Origin: CBDDBX01 sp965225955
GTDB lineage: Bacteria; Acidobacteriota; Aminicenantia; UBA2199
Reading direction: 5' to 3'
Length of the DNA: 64,000 bases
Assembly: GCA_965225955.1 (NCBI GenBank)
Contig: CBDDBX010000031.1
Coordinates: 1-64,000 of the forward strand
The stretch's first letter is position 1. Each line of letters begins with the position of its first letter. Of the stretch, positions 9,656 to 17,431 are shown in pieces. Both the position numbers and the translations under genes were made by a program. Under the pieces are notes generated by a model, which searched no databases, was not told where the DNA came from, and worked only from the letters and a program-made list of their open reading frames with translations.

Positions 9656-9886
9656 TTACGCGAGTCTTACTTCTTTTATTTCAGAAACTTCCTCTACCAT
9701 ATGTTTTTCAACAAAGTTTTTCAGAGTAATGTTTTTCATCGGGCAACCACCACAGGCGCCTTCAAATTTAACAAGTACTACTCCCTCTTCTTCAAGTATA
9801 TCAACTACCTGAATGTTACCACCGTCTGACTGAAGTGCAGGGCGCACTTTCTCAATTACAGCATCAACTTTATCTCTCAGTTCCAT
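9656..9886 (-). CDS. NifU-like C-terminal (Nfu) domain protein, Fe-S cluster carrier
   Basis: 76 aa, just the Nfu domain. The cluster-binding CxxC is visible in EGACGGCPMKN, preceded by ALQSDGGNIQVVD, a family hallmark. Nfu proteins hold a [4Fe-4S] cluster bridged between two monomers and hand it to target enzymes. AAAGGAGG lies just upstream of the ATG. NadA, itself a [4Fe-4S] enzyme, is encoded 64 bases upstream on the same strand, so a carrier-client pairing is plausible but inferred. Confidence 0.9.
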   Translation of the reverse strand: MELRDKVDAVIEKVRPALQSDGGNIQVVDILEEEGVVLVKFEGACGGCPMKNITLKNFVEKHMVEEVSEIKEVRLA

Positions 9887-9950
9887 ATTTCCTCCTTTTT
9901 CTGATCTCTAATCAGAATAGTATAATTTAAATTATATGTTTTCAAAGATG

Positions 9951-10856
9951 TTAAACATAAAGCAGCATCTTTTCAAGTGATTTCCTTGCTGCGTCTGCAA
10001 CACTATCTTCTACATCTATAATATATTTGTCTTCATTTAAAGCGTCATAAACATCCTGAAGACTTGTTCTCTTCATATTTATGCAAACCTTCGGGCTTCC
10101 TGCTGAGTAGAACTCTTTTTCAGGGTTTTCCCTTCTCATTCTCTCAATCAGTCCCTGCTCAGTAACTATTATAAACTGTTTTGCTTCGTCTTCCCTTGCA
10201 GCCCTCAGCATACCGCTTGTTGAACAGATCTCATCTGCAAGTTCCAGAGTTTCTGCCGGAGCTTCAGGATGGATGAGAACTTTTGCATCAGGGTAAAGCT
10301 CTTTTGAGCCTTCAACATGTTTTTTCAGAATTCTGTTGTGAACATAACAGTAGCCCTCAAAGAGTATCACCTCTTTTTCAGGTACTTTCGAAGCGACATA
10401 GCTACCCAGATTTTTGTCCGGTACGAATATGATTTTTTCAGCATCCATATTCTTTACCACAGAGAGTGCATTTGCAGATGTACAGCAAACATCGCTTTCT
10501 GCTTTTGTTTCAACGCTTGAGTTAACATAAGTTACTACTTTTGCATCCGGATGAGCGGCTTTAAGTTCTCTGAGTTCATCTACAGTTATCATATCTGCCA
10601 TAGGACAGCCGGCGTCAAGTCTGGGAAGAAGAACTTTTTTTTCAGGAGAAAGTAGTTTCGCTGTTTCTGCCATGAATTTAACTCCGGCAAAAACAATTGT
10701 GTCTCCTTCTGTTTTTGCAGCGATTCTGCTTAACTCAAGTGAATCTCCAAGATAATCAGCAACCAGCTGTACCTCTTCAACCTGGTAGTTATGAGCAAGA
10801 ATAACAGCATTCTTCTCTTCTTTGAGACGCTTTATTTCTTTGATAAGATCTTTCAT
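9951..10856 (-). CDS. nadA: Quinolinate synthase
   Basis: 301 aa from ATG 10856, chosen because GGAGGT lies 4 bases upstream; an ATG at 10880 would swallow that site. NadA condenses iminoaspartate with dihydroxyacetone phosphate to quinolinate in NAD synthesis, using a [4Fe-4S] cluster. The three cluster cysteines sit in DVCCTSANA, DEICSTSGM and KVCINMKRTS. The N-terminal AHNYQVEEVQ and GDSLELSR motifs are typical. No nadB or nadC is present in the window. Confidence 0.96.
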   Translation of the reverse strand: MKDLIKEIKRLKEEKNAVILAHNYQVEEVQLVADYLGDSLELSRIAAKTEGDTIVFAGVKFMAETAKLLSPEKKVLLPRLDAGCPMADMITVDELRELKAAHPDAKVVTYVNSSVETKAESDVCCTSANALSVVKNMDAEKIIFVPDKNLGSYVASKVPEKEVILFEGYCYVHNRILKKHVEGSKELYPDAKVLIHPEAPAETLELADEICSTSGMLRAAREDEAKQFIIVTEQGLIERMRRENPEKEFYSAGSPKVCINMKRTSLQDVYDALNEDKYIIDVEDSVADAARKSLEKMLLYV

Positions 10857-10931
10857 ATTTACCTCCAGTTCAAAATGCATGGAAAAGAGTGATTATAATA
10901 CCTTTAAAAGTTGATGGCAAGGGAGAGACAG

Positions 10932-11019
10932 TGGCTCATCACTTCTGCTTAATAAAGATAACGCTAACGCGTCCCCCATCTCCGCCATTAGTCGCTCTTC
11001 GCTGGCTCATCACTTCTGC
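10932..11019. repeat. 17-bp direct repeat pair in intergenic DNA
   Basis: TGGCTCATCACTTCTGC occurs at 10932-10948 and again at 11003-11019, 71 bases apart, between divergent nadA and the pseudopilin operon. The sequence between (CGCTAACGCG and neighbours) is more GC-rich than its surroundings. I cannot assign it to a known element. Confidence 0.6.
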
Positions 11020-11046
11020 GGAGAAATAGAAATAGTTTTTTATAAG

Positions 11047-11055
11047 TGATATAAT
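11047..11055 (+). promoter_or_regulatory. Extended -10 promoter of the pseudopilin-lpxB operon
   Basis: TG-A-TATAAT at 11047-11055, a consensus extended -10. Transcription would start at about 11062, one base before the ATG at 11063. That makes the mRNA essentially leaderless and argues against the ATG at 11054, which lies inside the -10 box. Confidence 0.55.
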
Positions 11056-11062
11056 GCTTTTC

Positions 11063-11455
11063 ATGAATAAAAAAGGTATGACTCTTATAGAGATGCTGCT
11101 GGTACTTACCCTCATAGGGATTTTGCTGGCTATAATAGTACCTTCTTACCAGAAATCAATTGTAAGAACAAAAGAGGCAGTATTAAAAGAGAACCTCTTT
11201 ATTATCAGAGATACTCTCCGTAAATATTATCTCGATAAGAAGAAGTATCCTACAGCTCTTGAGGAACTGGTTACCTTCAGATACATTCAGGATGTACCTG
11301 TTGATCCTTTTACAGGTAAAAAGGAGTGGAAACTGGTTTATGATGAGAATGTTGAGCCGGACGAACTGGATCCGGAAGCAGGAGAAGGCATAATAGATGT
11401 TAAAAGCCTCTCAGATAAAACAGCTCAGGACGGGTCAAAATATTCGGAATGGTAA
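11063..11455 (+). CDS. Type II secretion/type IV-like pseudopilin (GspG-like)
   Basis: 130 aa from ATG 11063. The N-terminus is a class III signal: a short basic leader ending in Gly, then MTLIEMLLVLTLIGILLAII, with Glu at position 5 after the cut site and a long hydrophobic helix. The rest (KYYLDKKKYPTALEELV, then DPFTGKKEWKLVYDE) matches the major pseudopilin GspG core, where the peptide is ordered around a DPWG-like turn. A prepilin peptidase must process it; none is in the window. A second pilin-like gene overlaps its end. ATG 11054 is rejected because it sits in the promoter. Confidence 0.85.
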   Translation: MNKKGMTLIEMLLVLTLIGILLAIIVPSYQKSIVRTKEAVLKENLFIIRDTLRKYYLDKKKYPTALEELVTFRYIQDVPVDPFTGKKEWKLVYDENVEPDELDPEAGEGIIDVKSLSDKTAQDGSKYSEW

Positions 11456-11958
11456 GAAGCCGTAAAAAAGAGGAAGGTTACACCCTTCTGCTGGCAATTT
11501 TTGCTGTTGGTTTTTTTTCTGTATCCCTGCTTTATGCCAGGGAAATGTGGGAATCAACAGTTAAAAGGGATCTTGAAGAGGAGCTTATTTTCAGAGGTAA
11601 GCAGTATGTAACTGCTATAAAGCTTTATAAAGACAAGTTCAAAAAAAATCCGAAAGATCTTGAGGAGCTCTATAAAAAAAAGTTCCTCCGAAAACTATTC
11701 AAAGATCCCGTTAATGATGAAGGGGAATGGGATCTTGTAATGGAATCCACTGCAGCAGGAAAGAAGAAAATGTTTGTTATGCCTCCCTCAATGGCTGATG
11801 CTTCAAAAGGTAAATACCGGATTGTTGGAGTATGTTCAAAATCACCGGATGTGGGTTACAGAGTTTATCGTGAAAAAACGAAATATTTTGAGTGGGCTTT
11901 CTATCTTGGTGCAAAAGAGGATAAACCTATGCCGGAAATAACGTATCTGGGTAACTGA
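11449..11958 (+). CDS. Pseudopilin-like membrane-anchored protein
   Basis: 169 aa, overlapping the preceding pseudopilin by 7 bases. A basic leader with EEGYTLLLAIFAVGFFSVSLLYA gives a pilin-type hydrophobic N-terminal helix, though the position-5 Glu is absent, as in minor pseudopilins or degenerate versions. The body repeats the GspG-like theme: YVTAIKLYKDKFKKNPKDLEELY, then DPVNDEGEWDL. It likely packs with the preceding protein in a secretion or pilus-like assembly. Neither the ATPase nor the secretin is nearby, so the machine is encoded elsewhere. Confidence 0.75.
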   Translation: MVRSRKKEEGYTLLLAIFAVGFFSVSLLYAREMWESTVKRDLEEELIFRGKQYVTAIKLYKDKFKKNPKDLEELYKKKFLRKLFKDPVNDEGEWDLVMESTAAGKKKMFVMPPSMADASKGKYRIVGVCSKSPDVGYRVYREKTKYFEWAFYLGAKEDKPMPEITYLGN

Positions 11959-11960
11959 TA

Positions 11961-13085
11961 ATGAAAGATATTCTTATAGTAGCTGCTGAAAAATCTGCTG
12001 AAAAATATGGGGCAGGTCTGGTGGAGGAGTTCGGCAAAACAGATAGTAGTGTCAGGTTCTTTGGAGTCGGAGGGGAATCTCTCAGGCAACTCGGAGTTGA
12101 TACGGTTATTGATAACAGAGAGTTATCAATAGTAGGGATTGTTGAAGTTCTGGGAAGTATTCTTAAAATAAAGAAGATAATGGACTGTCTCGTAAAAGAG
12201 GCGAAAGATAGAAAACCTGCAGCTGCAATTCTTATAGATTATCCGGATTTTAATCTGAGACTTGCCAGAAGGTTACATAAACTGGGAATTCCTGTGTATC
12301 AGTATATCAGCCCTACAGTGTGGGCATGGCGTCCTGGTCGTCTCAAGACTATAAAGAAGTTTTTTAAACACGTTTTTCTTATTCTGCCCTTTGAAGAAGA
12401 GATATATGAGAATGCCGGTATATCAAATACTTATGCCGGGCACCCTCTTGTAAAGGATATTGAAGCCGGCAGAGAGCCGGAAGCTTTCAGAGAATCTCTG
12501 GGAGTTCTGCCTGAGCAGAAGCTTATAACCCTGCTTCCGGGAAGTCGTGTTTCTGAGATAAATTTCCATATGAAGGATATTATGGAGTCAGTTGAAATTA
12601 TCAGAAAAAGGTATGAAACCCGTTTTGTACTTATTAAATCCGATAATCTTGATAAAGGACTGATAGATAGTTTTATTGATGATGGTATAGAAGTTATGGG
12701 GCAGGCTGACTATTATAGTGCTGTTAAAGCCTCTGATGTTGTTATAACTTCATGTGGTACAACAAATCTGGAAGCTGCTGTTCTTGGAACTCCTTTTGTC
12801 TCAATATACAGAGTTAATAAGCTGTCATGGTTTCTTGGTAAGAGGTTTATTAATATATCCCGCTACTCAATTGTTAATATACTTGCAGGTAAAGATGTTA
12901 TAAAAGAGTTGATTCAGAAGGATCTCACGGGCGAGGCTATTGCAGATGAGGTAATTTCAATTCTTGATAATAGTGTGAAGAATGAAAGAATCAGAAGAGA
13001 GTTTGGTGAGATAAGACAAGCTCTTGCCCACAGCGGAAATCCAGCAGCAGAAATCTGTAAAAAGATCATAGAAGACCTGAAGTAA
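11961..13085 (+). CDS. lpxB: Lipid-A-disaccharide synthase
   Basis: 374 aa, the usual family length. LpxB (GT19) joins UDP-diacylglucosamine to lipid X to form the disaccharide core of lipid A at the inner membrane. Visible signatures are GVGGESLRQLGVD near the N-terminus, IDYPDFNLRLAR, YISPTVWAWRPGR, and the LLPGSRVSEI and SCGTTNLEAAVLGTP nucleotide-sugar segments. It starts 2 bases after the second pseudopilin gene, so the three are one transcription unit. Its presence shows an outer membrane with lipid A. No other lpx gene lies nearby. Confidence 0.96.
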   Translation: MKDILIVAAEKSAEKYGAGLVEEFGKTDSSVRFFGVGGESLRQLGVDTVIDNRELSIVGIVEVLGSILKIKKIMDCLVKEAKDRKPAAAILIDYPDFNLRLARRLHKLGIPVYQYISPTVWAWRPGRLKTIKKFFKHVFLILPFEEEIYENAGISNTYAGHPLVKDIEAGREPEAFRESLGVLPEQKLITLLPGSRVSEINFHMKDIMESVEIIRKRYETRFVLIKSDNLDKGLIDSFIDDGIEVMGQADYYSAVKASDVVITSCGTTNLEAAVLGTPFVSIYRVNKLSWFLGKRFINISRYSIVNILAGKDVIKELIQKDLTGEAIADEVISILDNSVKNERIRREFGEIRQALAHSGNPAAEICKKIIEDLK

Positions 13086-13103
13086 TTTTAACAATTACGT
13101 TTT

Positions 13104-13338
13104 CACGGACTGACAGTGACGTACACAGACTAACACCATTTGTAATAGAACAAGATCATACTGTATGCAGCTTAGTACTCACAGAGCTGACTTCATCACC
13201 TGCAGTATATCTATTTCGATTGGTTACAGCCTGTCAGGGCCGCCGGCTACTGAACTATGATAGCTCTGTCATAGGGGTTCAGGAAGTACCCGTAAGTGTT
13301 AGTCTGTGTTTTGCGAAGCAAAAGTCCGTGTCAGTCAG
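13104..13338. repeat. Intergenic element A with inverted 10-bp-period arrays
   Basis: The left edge reads CACGGACTGA, CAGTGACGTA, CACAGACTAA in tandem (13104-13133). The right edge carries the same unit on the other strand (TTAGTCTGTG at 13299-13308, AAAGTCCGTG then TCAGTCAGTT at 13321-13340). The 165 bases between are not coding and contain short inverted repeats. It fills most of the 357-base gap between lpxB and the ZIP gene. Elements at 35642-35803 and 48791-48958 have the same edges but different interiors. Confidence 0.65.
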
Positions 13339-13442
13339 TTTATTCAAGCTTATACTTCTAATGGAGCAATACAAGTTGTTGTAATGAGGTACTCCGCAAG
13401 GGTGGAAAGGATATCCACCCCTGTGTTTTTTATAAAATATCT

Positions 13443-14258
13443 TTATCCTAATGCTACATCGAGAGTCATCATTACTGTGAACCCGAGCATTGTACCTATT
13501 GTTGCAACATCGGTGTTTTTTGCCAGTTGTGATTCAGGTATCAGCTCTTCTACAACAACATAGATCATTGCACCTGCTGCAAAAGCCAGTGCATAAGGAA
13601 GTATGGGCTTAATAAGAAGAACTGCAGCTGCTCCGGCTACACCCGCTATAGGTTCTACTATACCGGACATCTGACCATACCAGAAACATTTGAATCTGGA
13701 AAAACCTTCTCTTCTCAGAGGAACTGAAACAGCAGTTCCTTCAGGGAAATTCTGTATGCCAATACCAACAGCAAGAGCTACAGCTCCTCCAAGAGTGGCT
13801 TCAGGTATTCCTGCTCCCAGAGCACCAAATGCAACACCAACAGCAAGACCTTCCGGTATATTGTGGAGAGTAATTGCCAGTACAAGAAGAATGCTTCTGT
13901 GCCAGCTTGTGTTTATACCTTCTGCTTCTTCTTCGGGAAAACCAAGATGAAGGTGAGGAAGGAACTTATCTGCAATCCATAAAAATCCTCCCCCCAGAAG
14001 GAAGCCTACTACTGCAGGAAACCAGTTCGGTACTGTCAGACCTTCAGACATATCTATAGCCGGGGCCAGTAGTGACCAGTAACTGGCTGCAATCATTACC
14101 CCTGCTGCAAACCCCAGCATTCCATCCAGTAATTTTCTTTTTATCTCTTTAAAGAAGAAAACCAGCGCTGATCCAAGAGCTGTCATAAACCATGTAAAAA
14201 GTGTGGCATATAATGCCTGCATAACCGGAGATAATTCTTTAAACCATTCTATAATCAT
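13443..14258 (-). CDS. ZIP family divalent metal transporter
   Basis: 271 aa with about eight hydrophobic segments. The two ZIP metal-site helices are clear: LHNIPEGLAVGVAFG (helix IV) and GIQNFPEGTAVSVPL (helix V). A His-containing loop (LPHLHLGFPEEEAEG) before helix IV is typical. ZIP proteins import Zn2+ or Fe2+ into the cytosol; the closest bacterial type is ZupT/GufA. Its specificity cannot be told from sequence. It stands alone between an intergenic repeat element and the divergent pyr operon. Confidence 0.92.
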   Translation of the reverse strand: MIIEWFKELSPVMQALYATLFTWFMTALGSALVFFFKEIKRKLLDGMLGFAAGVMIAASYWSLLAPAIDMSEGLTVPNWFPAVVGFLLGGGFLWIADKFLPHLHLGFPEEEAEGINTSWHRSILLVLAITLHNIPEGLAVGVAFGALGAGIPEATLGGAVALAVGIGIQNFPEGTAVSVPLRREGFSRFKCFWYGQMSGIVEPIAGVAGAAAVLLIKPILPYALAFAAGAMIYVVVEELIPESQLAKNTDVATIGTMLGFTVMMTLDVALG

Positions 14259-14486
14259 TTTTACCTCTTTATAAATTAAATTGACCAGTTGACTTATTCA
14301 TGAACAGTTTTTGTTAATAAAGATTACACTGTTTCGTTCTGTTTTTTGAGTTTCATTCATCATTCCATTTTCTCAGTTCACAGAGGTATGAGATTTTACT
14401 AAGTCATAGCAAGTCTCAATTTTTATAATATTCAAAAAATAAGTTTTTTCAAAATAAATTCTTTTACAAGACCCTTTCTCAGTGTC

Positions 14487-14515
14487 TTTACAGGTAGAGT
14501 CATAAGTGACATAAT
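14487..14515 (+). promoter_or_regulatory. Promoter of the pyrK-pyrD-pyrF operon
   Basis: TTTACA (14487-14492), 17-base spacer, CATAAT (14510-14515). The predicted start point (about 14521-14523) coincides with the ATG at 14522, and no Shine-Dalgarno sequence precedes it, so a leaderless mRNA is likely. No attenuator hairpin is seen. Confidence 0.5.
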
Positions 14516-14521
14516 TAGCCT

Positions 14522-15286
14522 ATGGTCGAAAAAAAATTTAAAGTAATTGAGAACAGATCCCTGAGAGGGGACTACTTTCTTATGAAAATATGTGCACCTG
14601 AAATAGCTGAGAAAGCAGAACCGGGGCATTTTGTTATGGTTAAAGTAACCGGCTCAGATACTCCCCTCCTTAAGAGACCTCTGGGTATTCTGAAAAAAGA
14701 GGGAGATTATATCTGGCTCTACTATGTTATTAAGGGTAAAGGCACAAAGTTGCTTGCAGAGTATCCGGCAGGATCAGATATTCAGCTTCTTGGCCCCCTT
14801 GGGACTCCGTTCCCGGAACTGAAAGACAAAAATATACTGGCAATTGCCGGTGGAATAGGTCTGGTTCCGGTATTTTTTGCTCTTAAAGAGATGGGAGCAG
14901 ATAATAATTGTCATCTGATTTATGGAGGAAGAGGTGAGGAAGATATGAATCTTCTGGAGGAAATCGAAGCTCTGGGACTGAACTCCGTTACTCTTTACAC
15001 AGATGATGGCTCTGTTGGTGCTAAAGGCAGAGTTAACAAAGATCTTGATGATTTGGTGGGGAAGAACGATATCGACACAACTCTTATTTGCGGACCTGAT
15101 CCAATGATGGAAGCTTTAAGTAAAGATCTTGCTGGCAAAGAGCTTCTGAACTATGTGTCTCTTGAAGCTCTGATGGGTTGTGGTATAGGTATATGTCACA
15201 GCTGTGTTGTAAAAATGAGTGATGGTGGATATAAGAAGGTCTGTTCAGATGGTCCTGTCTTCAGAATGGAGGATATAGAATGGTAG
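14522..15286 (+). CDS. pyrK: Dihydroorotate dehydrogenase B, electron-transfer subunit
   Basis: 254 aa. PyrK carries FAD and a [2Fe-2S] cluster and passes electrons from dihydroorotate oxidation in PyrD to NAD+. The flavodoxin-reductase fold is seen in LLKRPLGI (FAD) and IAGGIGLVPVFFALKEMG (NAD). The four cluster cysteines are in LMGCGIGICHSCVVK and KKVCSDGPVF. It overlaps pyrD by 7 bases, consistent with a tight heterotetramer. No ribosome site is visible. Confidence 0.94.
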   Translation: MVEKKFKVIENRSLRGDYFLMKICAPEIAEKAEPGHFVMVKVTGSDTPLLKRPLGILKKEGDYIWLYYVIKGKGTKLLAEYPAGSDIQLLGPLGTPFPELKDKNILAIAGGIGLVPVFFALKEMGADNNCHLIYGGRGEEDMNLLEEIEALGLNSVTLYTDDGSVGAKGRVNKDLDDLVGKNDIDTTLICGPDPMMEALSKDLAGKELLNYVSLEALMGCGIGICHSCVVKMSDGGYKKVCSDGPVFRMEDIEW

Positions 15287-16191
15287 ACATATCTGCTGAT
15301 CTTGGTTTTACGCGACTGAAGAATCCGATTATTCCTGCATCAGGGACCTTTGGGTATGGCGAGGAGTTTACTCCTTTCTTTAACCTCGATATATTGGGTG
15401 CTTTTATTATGAAAGGGGTCTATATGGATCCAAGACCAGGTAATGAGCCCCCAAGAATCCATGAAACTGCTGCGGGGCTGCTGAATTCAATCGGACTTGC
15501 AGGGCCAGGTGCTGAAAAACTGTGTGATATAGTAAGAAGAGTAAAAAAACAGACTACTACGCCTATTATTGTGAATGTCTGTGGTGGTAACGATCAGGAG
15601 TATATTGACGTAGCTTCCATGTTTGATGAGATGGACGAGGTTGATATGCTTGAGCTGAATATATCATGTCCAAATGTACATGCCGGTGGGGCCTGTGTTG
15701 CTCAGGATAAAGACCATACCTGGAAACTGGTAAAAGAGATTAAGAGCAGAACAAGAAAGCCCCTGATGGTTAAATTATCTCCAAATGTGCCCAATATCCC
15801 TACTGTAGCAGCAGCTGCTGAGGATGCTGGTGCAGATTCCCTGTCTCTGGTTAATACTTTTCTTGGACTGGCTGTTGATCTTAAAACCCGTAAGCCGGTA
15901 TTTAAGAACAAGTATGCCGGACTTTCAGGTCCCGCAATAAAACCCCTTGCTCTTAAAATAGTTAATGATGTTGCAAGAGAAGTTAAGATCCCTGTAATTG
16001 GAATTGGTGGGATAATGACAGGTGAAGATGTGCTTGAATTTATTCTTGCCGGAGCAAGTGCTGTGCAGACTGGTACCGTCAACATGATTGAACCAACAGC
16101 CAGTATAAGAATAATAAGAGAAATAGAAGAAGCTATGACCAGATATGGTCTTAATAAGCTTGAAGATATAAGAGGAGAGTTACAGATATGA
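15280..16191 (+). CDS. pyrD: Dihydroorotate dehydrogenase B, catalytic subunit (class 1B)
   Basis: 303 aa. It oxidises dihydroorotate to orotate with FMN. The catalytic Cys lies in ELNISCPNVHAGG; other signatures are PIIPASGTFGYG, GLLNSIGLAGPG, VKLSPNVPNI, and the FMN phosphate site GIGGIMTGEDVLEFILAGA. Pairing with pyrK marks it as the NAD-dependent class 1B enzyme, which suits life without a respiratory quinone acceptor. It overlaps pyrK by 7 bases and pyrF by 4. Confidence 0.96.
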   Translation: MVDISADLGFTRLKNPIIPASGTFGYGEEFTPFFNLDILGAFIMKGVYMDPRPGNEPPRIHETAAGLLNSIGLAGPGAEKLCDIVRRVKKQTTTPIIVNVCGGNDQEYIDVASMFDEMDEVDMLELNISCPNVHAGGACVAQDKDHTWKLVKEIKSRTRKPLMVKLSPNVPNIPTVAAAAEDAGADSLSLVNTFLGLAVDLKTRKPVFKNKYAGLSGPAIKPLALKIVNDVAREVKIPVIGIGGIMTGEDVLEFILAGASAVQTGTVNMIEPTASIRIIREIEEAMTRYGLNKLEDIRGELQI

Positions 16192-16880
16192 ATGATAAAA
16201 TAATCACAGCTCTGGATTTTGATAATTTTGATGAAGCAGCATCTCTTGTAGATAAGCTGAACGATGCTGTATGGTTTAAGGTGGGACTTCAGTCTTTTCT
16301 CTCATTTGGAGATGAACTGATTCAGCATGTGAACAACAACAATCATAAGCTGTTTCTTGATCTGAAGTTCAAAGATATTCCCAATACTGTTGCAGGAGCA
16401 GTTAAAGCTTCACTGAAGTACAATCCCGGAATGCTGACAATTCACATGTCAGGCGGTGGTGCGATGGTTAAAGCTGCAGTAGATGCAGCAGCTGAAAAAG
16501 AGGATCTGAGAGTTCTTGGTGTTACAGTTCTTACTTCAATGTCTGATGAAGACCTGAAAGATATTGGTGGTTCATATACTGCTGAAGAGACTGTTCTGCG
16601 TCTTGTGGACCTTGGTCTGGCAAACGGCCTGAACTCATTTGTATGCTCTCCTATGGAGATAGAGCCGATTAAGAGTCGCTTTGGTAAAGATGTTACTCTT
16701 GTTACTCCCGGAATAAGACCTGAATGGTCTGCAAAAGGTGATCAGAAAAGAGTTTTTACTCCTGCAATGGCAGTAGAAAAAGGTACAGATTATATGGTAA
16801 TCGGAAGACCGATAACAAAGAATGAAAATCCCTCTGAAGCTTACAGAAGGATTTGTGAAGAAATAGAAAACCGGTCTTAA
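16188..16880 (+). CDS. pyrF: Orotidine 5'-phosphate decarboxylase
   Basis: 230 aa, group I type. It converts OMP to UMP. The active-site Asp-Lys-Asp cluster is seen in LFLDLKFKDIPNTV, with LDF near the N-terminus and TPGIRPEW and VIGRPIT as phosphate-binding loops. The ATGA overlap with pyrD indicates translational coupling. It is the last gene of the pyr operon and converges on a lipoprotein gene across a shared hairpin. Confidence 0.96.
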   Translation: MNDKIITALDFDNFDEAASLVDKLNDAVWFKVGLQSFLSFGDELIQHVNNNNHKLFLDLKFKDIPNTVAGAVKASLKYNPGMLTIHMSGGGAMVKAAVDAAAEKEDLRVLGVTVLTSMSDEDLKDIGGSYTAEETVLRLVDLGLANGLNSFVCSPMEIEPIKSRFGKDVTLVTPGIRPEWSAKGDQKRVFTPAMAVEKGTDYMVIGRPITKNENPSEAYRRICEEIENRS

Positions 16881-16892
16881 TTACCGGTTTTC
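16866..16892. terminator. Bidirectional hairpin between pyrF and the TPR lipoprotein gene
   Basis: A perfect 10-bp inverted repeat, GAAAACCGGT (16866-16875) and ACCGGTTTTC (16883-16892), 7-base loop, spanning the stop codons of both convergent genes. Each strand ends the stem with TTTT. Confidence 0.65.
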
Positions 16893-17387
16893 TACTGAAT
16901 TTATCATTTTAATTATTAACTCTTTTTCAGGATCCATAGGATTGAGTTCCAGAGCCTGCCTGAAATATTTAACAGCCTCTTTTTTCTCTTCAATCTCAAA
17001 AAGAGTTACAGCAAGATTTTTTACCGCAGGAATGAACATCGGATTAATCTCAACAGATTTTCTGAAAGCTTTTATCTCTTTCTCCCGGTAAGTGTAGTTA
17101 CCTGTCTGTCTGTATTTGAATCTGTATGCCATTCCCAGTAGGTTGTAACCCAGAGCACTGTCAGGCTTTAGTTTCAATCCTGCCAGATAGTTTGATATTG
17201 CATGCTCATATTTACGGGCTTTAAAATACTGACTTCCAAGAAGGAAACGCTGTTCTGCACTATCCTTACCTGCTTTCTCAGCTTTCTTAAGGGGTTCGGA
17301 AACCTCTTTTTTTTCTACAGAATCTCCGCATCCCACCAGAAAGAGAACTGAAAGAATAAGTATATATTTAAGAAATTTTACTACCAC
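16881..17387 (-). CDS. TPR-repeat lipoprotein
   Basis: 168 aa. The N-terminus has a lipobox, LFLVGCGD, with Cys at about residue 20. The mature part contains tetratricopeptide repeats (LGSQYFKARKYEHAISNYLAGLKLKPDSALGYNLL..., then FRQALELNPMDPEK). TPR lipoproteins act as scaffolds at the inner or outer membrane (BamD- or PilF-like roles), but no specific partner is evident. It lies 44 bases after the POT transporter gene on the same strand. Confidence 0.85.
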   Translation of the reverse strand: MVVKFLKYILILSVLFLVGCGDSVEKKEVSEPLKKAEKAGKDSAEQRFLLGSQYFKARKYEHAISNYLAGLKLKPDSALGYNLLGMAYRFKYRQTGNYTYREKEIKAFRKSVEINPMFIPAVKNLAVTLFEIEEKKEAVKYFRQALELNPMDPEKELIIKMINSVENR

Positions 17388-17405
17388 TATATACCTCCGT
17401 GAGAA

Positions 17406-17422
17406 GAGGGCCTGAGGCCCTC
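17406..17422 (-). terminator. Hairpin between the POT transporter and lipoprotein genes
   Basis: GAGGGCC-TGA-GGCCCTC is a 7-bp GC-rich stem with a 3-base loop. It is not followed by a T run on the minus strand, so it may act as a processing or attenuation hairpin rather than a full terminator. Confidence 0.4.
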
Positions 17423-17431
17423 ATTTATCTA

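Noticed and set aside
13306..13563. 85-codon plus-strand open frame in and after element A
   Set aside because: It starts in the repeat and runs antisense to the end of the ZIP gene; no coding pattern.
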